A DNA stretch of 64,000 nucleotides from Kitasatospora albolonga. Lineage in GTDB: Bacteria; Actinomycetota; Actinomycetes; Streptomycetales; Streptomycetaceae. Of this stretch, positions 18,517-27,845 are shown one piece after another; position 1 is the stretch's first letter, and every line of letters begins with the position of its first letter. The translations under genes and the position numbers were made by a program. The notes under the pieces were generated by a model. That model did not search any database. It saw only the letters and a program-made list of their open reading frames with translations, and was not told where the DNA came from. The stretch covers positions 2,598,001-2,662,000 of the forward strand of contig CP020563.1 of NCBI GenBank assembly GCA_002082585.1, written 5' to 3'.

Positions 18517-18939
18517 TCAGTACGCCTCGACGACCTGCACCTCTTCCTCGGTGATCACGCCGTCCACGATGCGGTACGAGCGGAACTGGAAGGGGCCCGC
18601 GCCGTCGGTGTCGGCGGTGGAGACCAGGACGTAGTGGGCGCCGGGCTCGTTGGCGTACGTCACGTCGGTGCGGGAGGGGTACGCCTCGGTCGCGGTGTGG
18701 GAGTGGTAGATGACCACGGGCTCCTCGTCGCGGTCGTCCATCTCGCGGTACAGCTTGAGGAGGTCGCCGGAGTCGAACTCGTAGAACGTGGGCGAGCGGG
18801 CGGCGTTGAGCATCGGGATGAAGCGCTCGGGGCGCCCGGTCCCGGCCGGTCCCGCCACCACACCGCACGCCTCGTCGGGGTGGTCGGCGCGGGCGTGGGC
18901 GACGATCTGGTCGTGGAGCGCCTGGGTGATGGTCAGCAT
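18517..18939 (-). CDS. mec: JAMM/MPN+ metalloprotease (Mec+ type, M67 family)
   Basis: 140 residues from ATG 18939. Zinc motif: E23 in DEACG, then HSHT...PSRTD (H-x-H, Ser, Asp), the intact JAMM signature. In M. tuberculosis Mec+ frees cysteine from CysO-Cys, and in other actinomycetes such proteases trim residues after the Gly-Gly of carrier proteins (established). Here the matching carrier has two extra residues, giving it a clear substrate. Its partners cysO/cysM lie 3.4 kb downstream, separated by the cobalamin transporter. The frame is open further 5', without a ribosome site. Confidence 0.88.
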   Translation of the reverse strand: MLTITQALHDQIVAHARADHPDEACGVVAGPAGTGRPERFIPMLNAARSPTFYEFDSGDLLKLYREMDDRDEEPVVIYHSHTATEAYPSRTDVTYANEPGAHYVLVSTADTDGAGPFQFRSYRIVDGVITEEEVQVVEAY

Positions 18940-18953
18940 GGCAAGAGGATAGG

Positions 18954-19000
18954 CATGCGGGCCCTCGCGTACCGGTGGGTGGTACGGGAGGGCCCGCATG
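18954..19000 (-). terminator. Hairpin between the amino-acid permease and mec
   Basis: Arms CATGCGGGCCCTC (18954-18966) and complement (18988-19000) with an inner GTACC/GGTAC. It is downstream of the permease gene and 15 bases upstream of mec, so it ends the former transcript or folds in the mec leader. Confidence 0.65.
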
Positions 19001-19137
19001 GTGGACGCCGGGGCCGTGGGGGGAGGGGGAGCGGCCGGGGCGCCCGGGAGGAGGGCCGGTCGTGGGCCCGTGGTGTCGGGCCCGCCCTCGGGGTCGGTGC
19101 TCGGCGCGAGCGGGTGGGGTGCTCGGCGGAGCCTGGG

Positions 19138-20583
19138 TCAGCGCTTGGCGAAGGCGGTGTTCTCCGGGTCGCGCGACCTGAGCATCAGGTAGGAGACGCC
19201 GAGGAGGAGTGCCCAGAGCGGGGCGCAGTAGAGCGAGATCCTGGCCTCCTCGTCGATCGCCATCATCACGATGACCAGGCCGATGAAGCCGAGCGCGAAC
19301 CAGCTGGTGTACGGGGCGCCCGGGGCCTTGAACGAGGAGTGCGGGAGCATGCCCGCGTCGGCGAGGCGGCGGTAGCGGATCTGGCTGATCAGGATCATGA
19401 TCCAGGCCCACATGCCGGAGATCGTCGCGAAGGAGACGACGTAGTGGAACGCCTCGCCCGGCCACTGGTAGTTGATCCAGACGCCGACCAGCATCAGGGC
19501 GGCGGAGAAGGTCGTGCCGACGAGCGGCAGGCCGTTCTTCGTCAGCTTGGTGAAGGCGCGCGGGCCCTGTCCGTTCATGGCCAGGTCGCGGAGCATCCGG
19601 CCGGTGGAGTACATGCCGGAGTTGCAGGAGGAGAGCGCGGCGGTCAGGACGACGAAGTTGACGATGGCGGCGCCGACGCCGAGCCCCATCTCCTCGAACG
19701 CCTTCACGAACGGCGAGACGCCCGGCTTGAAGGTGGACCACGGCACGACCGACAGGATCATGATCAGCGCGCCGACGTAGAAGACGGCGATGCGCCACGG
19801 CACGGTGTTGATGGCCTTGGGCAGCACGGTCTTGGGGTCCTTGGACTCCCCGGCGGTGACGCCGACGAGTTCCACGGCGAGGAAGGCGAACATGACGATC
19901 TGGAGCGTCATCAGCATGCCGCCGATGCCGTTCGGGAAGAACCCGCCGTCGTTCCAGAGGTTGGAGACGGTCGCGGTGTCGCCCGCGTCGGAGAAGCCGA
20001 TGGTCAGGACTCCGGCGCAGATGAGGATCATGCCGACGATCGCGGTGACTTTGACCATGGAGAACCAGAACTCCAGCTCACCGAAGAGCTTCACGGAGAT
20101 CAGGTTGGCGCCGTACAGAATGATGGTGAAGACGAGGGCGGACAGCCACTGCGGAATGTTCCACCAGTACGTCATATAGGTGGCGGCGGCGGTGACTTCG
20201 GTGATTCCGGTGACGACCCAGAACAGCCAGTAGGTCCAGCCGGTCACGAATCCGAAGAAGGGCCCGATGAATTCGCGGGCGTACTCCGAGAAGGAGCCGG
20301 AGACCGGGCGGTACATGAGGAGTTCGCCCAGGGCCCGCATGATGAAGAAGATGACCAGGCCCGCGAGGCAGTAGGCCAGGATGAGGCTCGGTCCGGCCCG
20401 GTCGATCGCTTTGCCCGCGCCGAGGAAGAGCCCGGTGCCGATGGCTCCGCCGATGGCGATCATCTGGATCTGACGGGCTCCCAGACCGCGCTGGTACCCC
20501 TCGCCACTGGTCACGGCCTCCCCGGCGTCCGCGCCGGGCTTTCCGTTGTCGGCCTGTCCCTCGTCGACCTGTGCCGATGTCAT
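19138..20583 (-). CDS. Amino acid permease, APC superfamily (AAT family)
   Basis: 481 residues. A polar ~35-residue head is followed by RGLGARQIQMIAIGGAIGTGLFLG, the first helix of AAT-family permeases (CycA, GabP, AnsP), and twelve membrane segments in all. Proton symport of a neutral or amide amino acid is expected; the substrate cannot be told. Start ATG 20583 has GGAGAAAGG upstream. Monocistronic by appearance. Confidence 0.9.
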   Translation of the reverse strand: MTSAQVDEGQADNGKPGADAGEAVTSGEGYQRGLGARQIQMIAIGGAIGTGLFLGAGKAIDRAGPSLILAYCLAGLVIFFIMRALGELLMYRPVSGSFSEYAREFIGPFFGFVTGWTYWLFWVVTGITEVTAAATYMTYWWNIPQWLSALVFTIILYGANLISVKLFGELEFWFSMVKVTAIVGMILICAGVLTIGFSDAGDTATVSNLWNDGGFFPNGIGGMLMTLQIVMFAFLAVELVGVTAGESKDPKTVLPKAINTVPWRIAVFYVGALIMILSVVPWSTFKPGVSPFVKAFEEMGLGVGAAIVNFVVLTAALSSCNSGMYSTGRMLRDLAMNGQGPRAFTKLTKNGLPLVGTTFSAALMLVGVWINYQWPGEAFHYVVSFATISGMWAWIMILISQIRYRRLADAGMLPHSSFKAPGAPYTSWFALGFIGLVIVMMAIDEEARISLYCAPLWALLLGVSYLMLRSRDPENTAFAKR

Positions 20584-20906
20584 GTGTGGTGCGCCTTTCT
20601 CCACGCCGATCCGCGCCGTGCAGGCTGCGGATCAGGTCCTGATCCCCCCGGATATGGATGGAGTGCCGCCGGCGTTCGGCCGGCTTGTGGCGACCCCGGG
20701 AACAGGGGTGGCGTCCCCGGGCGATCGTGAAGATTTATCACGGCCGTCACAGGACACCATGGGACATTCTGTGGCGCATCCCACAGATAAAAGCGGACAA
20801 GAAGCTCCATCCGCCAGGAAAGGCGCTTATGTCTTGGCGGGATCATTACCCGGATCTGAGCGTCCGTTGAGCGAACACGGACGCCCCGCCGCCCGGGGCC
20901 GGAGGA
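20584..20906. other. Intergenic stretch: permease promoter region and end of DUF2017
   Basis: No gene seen. It holds two operator-like palindromes: GGATCAG-GT-CCTGATCC around 20630-20646, inside the permease leader, and CTGTGG-CGCATC-CCACAG at 20769-20786, with an A/T-rich patch (GATTTATCACG near 20731; AGATAAAAGCGG near 20784) unlike the flanking DNA. The regulator is unknown. Confidence 0.45.
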
Positions 20907-21518
20907 TTACGGCATCAGTGTCTCGACGAGCGTTTCCTGGAGCGCGCCGAGCCAGAGGTAGGCCATCACCATCGGCTTGCGCGGGTCGCTGTCGGGGAGC
21001 CGGTAGAGGGAACCGTCCTCGCCCTCGTCCTCGTCGGAGACCTCCAGCCGGGTGCCGATGGTGAGCCGCAGGTCGTTGAGCGAGCCCAGCCAGGCGCGGC
21101 ACTCGACGGCGGTGAGGGTGAGCACGCCTCCGCCGTCCCCGGCGGAGGCGAGGGAGTCGAGGGTCCGTACGACGGTGAGGGCGTCCTCGCGCTTGCGGGA
21201 GCGCAGGTCGTTCTCGGTGAACCGGCGGAACTCGGCGGACAGCTCACGCAGCTCCTCCTCGGAGGTGCCCCGGGGCGCGGCCCCGTCGGGCCCCCCGTAG
21301 GCGTCCGGGAAGAGCCGGGCCAGGGCCGGGTCGGAGGGCGGCTTGCTGGGGCCCTCGGCGAAGAGCGCGGCGAGCGGGTCCTCGCCCTCGGCGGGCGTGT
21401 CGCCCGGGCCGATCAGTTCGAGCAGCTGCACGGCGAGGGAGCGCAGGATCGAGATCTCGACCTCGTCGAGCGCGACGGCCGCGCCGCCGCCCGGGGTGGC
21501 CTCGAAATGGCCGGCCAT
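20907..21518 (-). CDS. DUF2017 family protein, next to clpS
   Basis: 203 residues, soluble, acidic and largely helical. ATG at 21518 (MAGHFEATPGGGAAVALDEVE) with GGAGAA upstream. DUF2017 is an actinobacterial family of unknown function nearly always encoded directly after clpS, as here (61 bases apart, same strand). That constant partnership hints at a link with Clp proteolysis, but no mechanism can be read from the sequence. Confidence 0.85.
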   Translation of the reverse strand: MAGHFEATPGGGAAVALDEVEISILRSLAVQLLELIGPGDTPAEGEDPLAALFAEGPSKPPSDPALARLFPDAYGGPDGAAPRGTSEEELRELSAEFRRFTENDLRSRKREDALTVVRTLDSLASAGDGGGVLTLTAVECRAWLGSLNDLRLTIGTRLEVSDEDEGEDGSLYRLPDSDPRKPMVMAYLWLGALQETLVETLMP

Positions 21519-21579
21519 GGATTCTCCGATGGTGGAACGGACGGGGCGGGACAGCGGTCGGGGCGAGGGGCGCCAGGGG

Positions 21580-21897
21580 CTAGTTGCGGTCCTGGGTGAG
21601 GGTGGCCCACAGCCCGTAGCCGTGCATGGCCTGGACGTCGCGCTCCATCTCCTCACGGCTCCCGCTGGAGACGACGGCACGGCCCTTCTGGTGCACGTCG
21701 AGCATGAGCTTGTGGGCCTTGTCCTTCGAGTAGCCGAAGTACGCCTGGAAAACGTAGGTCACATAGCTCATGAGGTTGACCGGGTCGTTGTGGACGAGCG
21801 TCACCCACGGGACGTCCGGCTCGGGGACCGCGAAGGTCTCCTCGGCCGAATCAGGACGTTCGATCTCTACGGGGGTAGCAACGCTCACCTGTCCCAT
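21580..21897 (-). CDS. clpS: ClpS, N-end rule adaptor of the Clp protease
   Basis: 105 residues from ATG 21897. After a ~28-residue flexible head comes [21 protein letters not shown], carrying the N-degron-binding Asn-Asp, then the ClpC/A-binding region ([18 protein letters not shown]). It delivers proteins with destabilising N-termini to ClpCP. Divergent from pncB with 79 bases between. Confidence 0.95.
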   Translation of the reverse strand: MGQVSVATPVEIERPDSAEETFAVPEPDVPWVTLVHNDPVNLMSYVTYVFQAYFGYSKDKAHKLMLDVHQKGRAVVSSGSREEMERDVQAMHGYGLWATLTQDRN

Positions 21898-21976
21898 GCT
21901 GCCACCCGGGCGGCCCGGACGCACAAACGGACCCCACATCTCGTCACTCTGACGAATAGGGGGTAGCATCCCAGCC

Positions 21977-23305
21977 ATGAACTCAGCGGACCTCGGGCGA
22001 CGGGTCGGCGTTCCGTCGACCGCGCTCTTCACCGACCAGTACGAACTGACCATGGTGCAGGCGGCACTCAAGGCGGGCACCGCCTCCCGCCGCTCCGTCT
22101 TCGAGGCGTTCACCCGACGGCTGCCCGAGGGGCGGCGGTACGGGGTCGTCGCGGGCACCGGGCGGGTGCTGGACGCGGTGGAGAACTTCCACTTCGACGA
22201 CGAGATGATCGGCTTCCTGCGCCAGCAGGAGATCGTGGACGAGCCGACCCTGCAATGGCTGGCGGACTACCGCTTCAGCGGCGACATCTGGGGCTACCCG
22301 GAGGGCGAGGTGTACTTTCCGGGCTCGCCGGTCCTGCGGGTGGAGGGCTCCTTCGCCGAGTGCGTGCTGCTGGAGACGGTGATCCTCTCCATCCTCAACC
22401 ACGACTCCGCCATCGCGGCCGCCGCCTCGCGGATGTCGGCCGCCGCCGGGGGCCGCCGCCTGATCGAGATGGGCGCGCGGCGCACCCACGAGCTGTCGGC
22501 GGTGGCCTCGGCGCGGGCGGCGTACGTCGGCGGGTTCGACGCCACCTCCGACCTGGCGGCCGGTTTCCGCTACGGCATCCCGACCGTGGGCACCAGCGCG
22601 CACGCCTTCACCCTGCTCCACGACACCGAGCGCGACGCGTTCCGGGCCCAGGTGGACTCGCTGGGCCGGGGCACCACGCTGCTGGTCGACACGTACGACG
22701 TGACCGAGGCGGTGCGGGCGGCGGTGGAGATCGCGGGGCCCGGGCTCGGGGCCGTACGGATCGACTCGGGCGATCTGCTGCTGGTCGCGCACCGGGTGCG
22801 GCAGCAGCTGGACGAGCTGGGGGCCACCGGCACGAGGATCGTGGTGACCTCGGACCTGGACGAGTACGCCATCGCCTCGCTGGCCGCCGCCCCGGTGGAC
22901 GCGTACGGGGTCGGCACCCAGCTGGTCACCGGGAGCGGGCACCCCACGTGCTCGATGGTCTACAAGCTGGTGGCCCGCGCCGGGTCGGCGGAGCCGGACG
23001 CTCCGCTGGTGCCGGTGGCGAAGAAGTCGCTGGGCGCGAAGGCGTCGAAGGGCGGCCGCAAGTGGGCCGCGCGCCGGGCCGACGAGCACGGCGTGGCCGA
23101 GGCCGAGGTGATCGGCACCGGGGCGGTGCCGCGGGAGCTGGCGGGCCGGGAACTGCTGGTGGAGCTGGTGCGGGGCGGCGAGGTGGTCGCGCGGGAACCG
23201 CTGGAGGCGGCCCGGGAGCGGCATGTGGCGGCCCGGGCCGGTCTGCCGATGTCGGCGATGCAGCTGTCGCGGGGCGAGCCGGTGATCGTCACGGAGTACG
23301 CGTGA
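21977..23305 (+). CDS. pncB: Nicotinate phosphoribosyltransferase
   Basis: 442 residues. [17 protein letters not shown], the substrate loop [19 protein letters not shown], and EMGARRTHE (with the His that is phosphorylated by ATP in this family) identify the enzyme that joins nicotinate to PRPP in NAD salvage. VRIDSGDL and GVGTQLVTG complete the PRPP-binding barrel. TAGCAT seven bases before the ATG (21964-21969) could be a -10 of a leaderless transcript. The nicotinamidase downstream supplies its substrate. Confidence 0.95.
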   Translation: MNSADLGRRVGVPSTALFTDQYELTMVQAALKAGTASRRSVFEAFTRRLPEGRRYGVVAGTGRVLDAVENFHFDDEMIGFLRQQEIVDEPTLQWLADYRFSGDIWGYPEGEVYFPGSPVLRVEGSFAECVLLETVILSILNHDSAIAAAASRMSAAAGGRRLIEMGARRTHELSAVASARAAYVGGFDATSDLAAGFRYGIPTVGTSAHAFTLLHDTERDAFRAQVDSLGRGTTLLVDTYDVTEAVRAAVEIAGPGLGAVRIDSGDLLLVAHRVRQQLDELGATGTRIVVTSDLDEYAIASLAAAPVDAYGVGTQLVTGSGHPTCSMVYKLVARAGSAEPDAPLVPVAKKSLGAKASKGGRKWAARRADEHGVAEAEVIGTGAVPRELAGRELLVELVRGGEVVAREPLEAARERHVAARAGLPMSAMQLSRGEPVIVTEYA

Positions 23306-23517
23306 GGCCGCGGCCCGGCCCAGAAGGCGCGGGGTCCCCACCGCCGGGGTTCCGCCCCCGGACGCCGGACGGGCCGGGGTGGGCGCCCCGGGCCCGAGTG
23401 GGTAGGGGTTGATTGTCAGGCCCCAGTCCCTACGCTCAATGCCATCCCCGTGAACCATCAGTCATGGACACCGCAACACCACCGCTCACCTCCCCCACCC
23501 ACCTAAGGACACCCGTC

Positions 23518-24114
23518 ATGCACCGCGCATTGATCGTCGTGGACGTTCAGAACGACTTCTGCGAGGGCGGCAGCCTCGCGGTGGCGGGTGGTGCCGATGC
23601 CGCCGCCGCCATCACCGACCTCATCGGGGCGGCCCAGCCCGGCTACCGGCACGTGGTCGCCACCCGGGACCACCACGTCGACCCCGGTGACCACTTCTCC
23701 GAGACCCCGGACTTCGTGGACTCCTGGCCGGTGCACTGCGTCGCCGGTACCGAGGGGGTGGGCTTCCACCCGAACTTCGCGCCCGCCGTCGCCTCCGGGG
23801 CCATCGAGGCCGTCTTCGACAAGGGCGCGTACTCGGCCGCGTACAGCGGTTTCGAGGGCGCCGACGAGAACGGCACCGGCCTCGCCCAGTGGCTGCGCGA
23901 GAGGTCCGTCACCGAGGTCGACGTGGTCGGCATCGCCACCGACCACTGCGTACGGGCCACCGCCCTGGACGCGGCCCGTGAGGGCTTCGTCACCCACGTG
24001 CTGCTCGACCTGACCGCCGGGGTCGCCCCAGCGACCACCGAGAAGGCCCTGGACGAGCTGCGGGCGGCGGGCGTGAAGCTCTCCGGGAAGCCCGTCGTGG
24101 CCGAGGCCCTGTAG
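23518..24114 (+). CDS. pncA: Nicotinamidase (isochorismatase superfamily)
   Basis: 198 residues from ATG 23518, with AAGGA upstream. Catalytic triad visible as D9 (VVDVQNDF), K102 (DKGAYS) and C144 (ATDHCVRAT); the metal-site motif is DHHVDPGDHF (residues 51-60). It hydrolyses nicotinamide to nicotinate, which PncB, encoded 212 bases upstream, then uses. The cis-peptide GIATDHC motif is standard for nicotinamidases. A start 54 bases further up exists but has no ribosome site. Confidence 0.94.
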   Translation: MHRALIVVDVQNDFCEGGSLAVAGGADAAAAITDLIGAAQPGYRHVVATRDHHVDPGDHFSETPDFVDSWPVHCVAGTEGVGFHPNFAPAVASGAIEAVFDKGAYSAAYSGFEGADENGTGLAQWLRERSVTEVDVVGIATDHCVRATALDAAREGFVTHVLLDLTAGVAPATTEKALDELRAAGVKLSGKPVVAEAL

Positions 24115-24142
24115 GGCCCGCGGCAGCCGCGTACGGCCCGCC

Positions 24143-24538
24143 CTACGCCGCCGGGCGGGCCGGTCCGGCGTATCCCGCCGGGCCCAGCAGCGCCCGGATC
24201 GGGTGCCACAGCTCCTGGGCCGACTGGAGCGACAGCTGCGCCTGCGGCGACTGGCCGGGCACCTCCGGCGCCGCCGCCCGCCACAGCAGGCCGTCCGGGT
24301 GGTGCAGCACCGCCGTGACCTCGTCCGGGGTGGGCGGCCGGTCGTTGCCGCGCAGGTACACCGCCCGCAGCCCCAGGTTGCGCAGCCTGGTCAGGGCGCG
24401 CGCCCGGTTCGCCGCGTGGACCAGCACCCGTACCGGGGCCCCGGGCCCCGTCCCCGTACCGCCGGACGGTGGTCCGGTGAGGGTCAGCGCCACCACCACC
24501 GTGCCGTTCGGCAACCTGCAGAAACCTCCGCCTGCCAT
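24143..24538 (-). CDS. Conserved hypothetical protein
   Basis: 131 residues from ATG 24538 (MAGGGFCRLPNGTVVV), with GGGGGAG upstream. Soluble alpha/beta pattern: a first part rich in small residues, then VRVLVHAANRARALTRLRNLGLRAVYLRG and a Trp-containing C-terminal half. No motif I can name. Converges with the nicotinamidase gene (28 bases between stops). Confidence 0.65.
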   Translation of the reverse strand: MAGGGFCRLPNGTVVVALTLTGPPSGGTGTGPGAPVRVLVHAANRARALTRLRNLGLRAVYLRGNDRPPTPDEVTAVLHHPDGLLWRAAAPEVPGQSPQAQLSLQSAQELWHPIRALLGPAGYAGPARPAA

Positions 24539-24600
24539 GCTCCGCACTCCCCCGTGAGACGTCGTGTCAATAAGGATGTGAACAAGACGCACCTAAACAC

Positions 24601-24636
24601 GATCGGCCGCCGCCCGCTAGAGGGCGACGGCCGATC
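24601..24636 (-). terminator. Terminator after the M6 protease gene
   Basis: Arms of 15 bases with one mismatch (24601-24615 and 24622-24636), loop CTAGA-like; 27 bases beyond the protease stop. Confidence 0.75.
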
Positions 24637-24662
24637 ATGCTCTGACCTGCGGTGTTACGGAA

Positions 24663-27074
24663 TTATCGGCCCGAGGGGCTGACCAGCACGGTCATCGTGG
24701 AGCCGTTCAGCGGCTCGTGCACGATGGAGATGCGGGTGTTGGTGTCAGAAACCTTGACGCTGCCCGTCGGGTTCTCCTTGTACCAGTAGGTGCCCCTGCG
24801 GTCGTCGAAGACCGGGTTGCCCAGGGAGGGCTGGATCTTCAGCGGCACGTCCTTGTTGTGGAGCGTGAAGCCCTTGTTCGGGTACCAGCTGAACGGGGCG
24901 TCGAACGGCTGGATCTTGTTGCGCACGATCGAGCCGTCCTTCCACTTCAGCGGCTTCGCGTGCGAGTCGACCGGCAGGATCAGGCCCTCGCCCGGGTGGA
25001 CGGAGGTGTTGTTGTCCTTCTGGGAGGTGTCCCAGAGCCACACGAGCAGACCCGTCTGGTACGCGTAGTGCTCGACCCAGTTGGGGCGGGTGGTGGCGAA
25101 GCCGAAGTTGTACGGGCCGACCTTGAGGGTCTCGTCGTACGACACGTACTGGCGGTTCTCCGCGATGTAGTACTGCGGGTAGTCCTGCGTGAACGACTCG
25201 CCGATCCGCGAGAAGCCCTTCGAGGTCCAGCCGTTGTCACCGTCCTCGGCGTTGTCCGCGAAGAGGGTGGCGCCGTCGGCCGTGACGGTGATCTCGTCGG
25301 CCGCGAAGCCGTTGCCGCCCGCGCCGCCGTCCGTCTGGTAGCGGAAGCGGAGGTCGATCTTCTTGCCCGCGTAGGCGTCGAGGGAGTAGGAGAGCTTCTT
25401 GTACGCGCCCGAGACGTCGGTCAGCGCGGGCTTGTCGCTGGCGTCGCGCGGGATCGGCTTGCCGTCGGCGGTGCCGTCGAGCGCGGTCCAGCTGGTGCCG
25501 CCGTTGTCGGACACCTCGGTGTAGAGGTAGTCGTAGTCGGCCTCGATGTCGTACCAGCCCGAAAGGTCCAGCTTCGCGGCGGACTTGCCGGTCAGGTCGA
25601 CCGAACGGGTCAGCGTGTTCGAGAGGTTGTCGCCCCGGTCGCTCCACCACTGCTTCACGCCCTCGGCGGGCTTGACGACCGTGGTGGTGACGGACTTGGC
25701 CGGGAGCTCGACGACGAGCGCCTGCGGGTTCTTGGTGTTGTACGCCGAGACGCCCAGCTTGTGCAGCGAGGTCTTGCCCGCCTTGGCCGTCTCGTAGTCG
25801 AGCCAGCCCAGCTGGAGCTTGTCCCACGAGGTCATGTCGCCCGGCAGGTCGCCGATCTGGCCCTTGCCGGTGCCGAGCCAGGAGCCCGCCGACATCAGGG
25901 ACCAGTAGCCGACCGAGTTCTCGCCGCCGCCTGAGGTGTCGTACAGGTCCGGCAGGCCGAGGTCGTGGGCGTACTCGTGGGCGAAGACGCCCAGGCCGCC
26001 GTTCTCGGGCTGGACGGTGTAGTCACCGACCCAGATGCCCGTGTCACCGATCTGCGCGCCACCGGCCTTGTTGTACTCCGGGCCGGTCGCACCCGCGTTG
26101 GTGCCGTACGCGTACCAGCGGTGCGCCCAGATGGCGTCGCCGCCCTGCGCGCCGCCGCCCGCCGACTCGTCCTCACCGGCGTGGACGAGCTGGAAGTGGT
26201 CGATGTAGCCGTCCGGCTCGTTGAAGTTGCCGTCGCCGTCGTGGTCGTAGCGGTCCCACTGGTCGTACTCGGCCAGGTCCGCCTTGATCTGCGCGTCGGT
26301 GCGGCCCTTGGCCTTCTGGTCGGCGACCCAGGCGTTGACGCCGTCGCGGACGGCGTCCCAGACGTTGGCGCAGTTGGACTGGCCGCAGTAGTTGGAGCCG
26401 TAACGGGCCTCGTTGTACTCGACCTTCACCCAGTCGGAGACCGTGCCCTCGACCGAGTAACGGCCCGAGGAGGTCTTCTCGTAGTAGGTCTTGAGCGAGT
26501 GGACGCCCTTGCCCTCGCCGAAGTACAGCTTCTCGAAGTGCGCCCGGTTGTAATCGGCCTTCCAGGCGGTGCTGTTGTCCTTCTTCGGGTCCGGCTTCGC
26601 GATCTCGTTGTGCGCCGGGCCGGGCGTGCCGCCGTACTTCTTGACCGGCGGCTTGGGGCCGTCGCCGTCCGGGTCGAACATGGTCGTGTCGTCGACCTTG
26701 TCGCCGAACTCCAGCAGGATGGTGAAGATCTTGTCGGTCTTCTCCCGGCCGAGCTCCACGTACTTCTTGTCGCCGAGCTTGACGACCTTGGAGCCGCTCC
26801 GGTTCGTCACCTTCTTGTCCCCGGCGAGCACCTGCTCCAGCGCTGCCTCCCGCTGCGCTGCCTGCTGCTCGCTGAAGGGACCTTCGAGGTTGTGCTCCAC
26901 GTGTCCCTTGCCGGGCGCCGGGTCATGGCGGTCGACGGTGGGAGCCGCGGAAGCGGCGGGAGCTGACGAGGTGTCATGCGCCTGGGCGGTGGCGAAGGTC
27001 GACGCCGTCGCTGCGGTGGCGGCCATGGCCACGACAACAGCGGCGGTGCGAAGCGCCCGTCTCTGATTGGTCAC
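24663..27074 (-). CDS. Secreted immune inhibitor A-type metalloprotease (M6 family)
   Basis: 803 residues starting at GTG 27074, which has GGGGAGGA nine bases upstream; the frame extends further but that start gives a clean signal peptide (RRALRTAAVVVAMAATAATA...AQA). Zinc motif HEYAHDLGLPDLYD with an Asp/Gly-rich region before it. After the catalytic domain comes a jelly-roll-like segment (WTALDGTADG..., DLRFRYQTDGG) and a C-terminal domain. Related InhA enzymes degrade host antimicrobial peptides in Bacillus; in Streptomyces it is an extracellular protease of development or nutrition. Confidence 0.92.
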   Translation of the reverse strand: MTNQRRALRTAAVVVAMAATAATASTFATAQAHDTSSAPAASAAPTVDRHDPAPGKGHVEHNLEGPFSEQQAAQREAALEQVLAGDKKVTNRSGSKVVKLGDKKYVELGREKTDKIFTILLEFGDKVDDTTMFDPDGDGPKPPVKKYGGTPGPAHNEIAKPDPKKDNSTAWKADYNRAHFEKLYFGEGKGVHSLKTYYEKTSSGRYSVEGTVSDWVKVEYNEARYGSNYCGQSNCANVWDAVRDGVNAWVADQKAKGRTDAQIKADLAEYDQWDRYDHDGDGNFNEPDGYIDHFQLVHAGEDESAGGGAQGGDAIWAHRWYAYGTNAGATGPEYNKAGGAQIGDTGIWVGDYTVQPENGGLGVFAHEYAHDLGLPDLYDTSGGGENSVGYWSLMSAGSWLGTGKGQIGDLPGDMTSWDKLQLGWLDYETAKAGKTSLHKLGVSAYNTKNPQALVVELPAKSVTTTVVKPAEGVKQWWSDRGDNLSNTLTRSVDLTGKSAAKLDLSGWYDIEADYDYLYTEVSDNGGTSWTALDGTADGKPIPRDASDKPALTDVSGAYKKLSYSLDAYAGKKIDLRFRYQTDGGAGGNGFAADEITVTADGATLFADNAEDGDNGWTSKGFSRIGESFTQDYPQYYIAENRQYVSYDETLKVGPYNFGFATTRPNWVEHYAYQTGLLVWLWDTSQKDNNTSVHPGEGLILPVDSHAKPLKWKDGSIVRNKIQPFDAPFSWYPNKGFTLHNKDVPLKIQPSLGNPVFDDRRGTYWYKENPTGSVKVSDTNTRISIVHEPLNGSTMTVLVSPSGR

Positions 27075-27445
27075 TTGATTGCAGTCCTCCCCGGGCGTCC
27101 GCGCAGCGGCCAGGGGGGTATGGAGAGGGCCGCGCGCGCAACGCGTCACAAGTGACGACATTCGATCGGAGTTGCGAGAGAAAAGACAGACCTTGACTTG
27201 AACAGACCAAGTGCACTATGCAGGAGCGCCCTTCCGGTATCCGGACAGGATCGCTCCCAACAGGCGCGCCGCACCGTCCGGTTGGTGAGAGACGTGACTC
27301 CGTGCGCCCCCTGTGCACCGGTACCGTGGGTTAGGTCACGCTTACTACCCGTCCGGGTCGGGCATCCACCGTCGTAGGGTCGGAACGCACCTGTGCACGC
27401 GTGCCGACCGCCCGACCATCCGACGTCCCGAGGACGGAAACCGCC
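27075..27445. other. Divergent intergenic region between the M6 protease and a small membrane protein
   Basis: No gene seen in 371 bases. Features: a 14-bp palindrome CGTCACAAGTGACG (27144-27157) in the protease leader, an A/T-richer patch with direct repeats of CTTG (about 27192-27212) where the protease promoter should lie, and GTCGTAGGGT near 27371, whose TAGGGT fits a -10 for the plus-strand gene. Confidence 0.4.
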
Positions 27446-27781
27446 ATGCCGCGTCCGACTGCCGCACAGCTCGTCTACGGTTCGGCCACCGTCGTCTGTA
27501 CGACCCTCGCCCTGCTGCTGCTCTCCGGTACGGAATCGGGGCTCGGCGTGGCCCTCGCCGGTGCCACCGGGCTCGCGCTCGGCCTGCTCGTGGCCGTACG
27601 CCTGCCCCAGCCGCAGCCCCAGCCCCGTCCCGGGCAGAGCGCGCGGCTCCACGCGGCGCACCCGGGAGCGGCCGTCGCGCACCGCGCGGTGGACGGGACC
27701 GGGGCCCGGCACCGGGTCCCGGCCGCCCGGCCCTCCCAGCGGGCGGACCAGCGGGCGGGTGAGCACTCACTGCGCCGCTGA
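27446..27781 (+). CDS. Small membrane protein, function unknown
   Basis: 111 residues from ATG 27446 (MPRPTAAQLVYG). Two adjacent hydrophobic helices (residues ~9-26 and ~31-52) form a hairpin, followed by a Pro/Gln/Arg-rich cytoplasmic-type tail beginning PQPQPQPRPGQ. No family recognised. It faces the M6 protease across a shared regulatory region. Confidence 0.6.
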   Translation: MPRPTAAQLVYGSATVVCTTLALLLLSGTESGLGVALAGATGLALGLLVAVRLPQPQPQPRPGQSARLHAAHPGAAVAHRAVDGTGARHRVPAARPSQRADQRAGEHSLRR

Positions 27782-27796
27782 GCGACCGGACGCCCC

Positions 27797-27835
27797 GGGC
27801 GGCCGGGCCGGCGGACGCGCCCGGCCCGACCGCCC
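27797..27835. terminator. Bidirectional terminator
   Basis: 15-base arms with one mismatch (27797-27811, 27821-27835) between two convergent genes. Confidence 0.65.
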
Positions 27836-27845
27836 TTCGGCCTGC

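Noticed and set aside
23306..23460. Possible second copy of the dispersed Streptomyces repeat after pncB
   Set aside because: Only fragments of similarity (CCGCCGGGGTTCCGCCCCCG); not enough to call.
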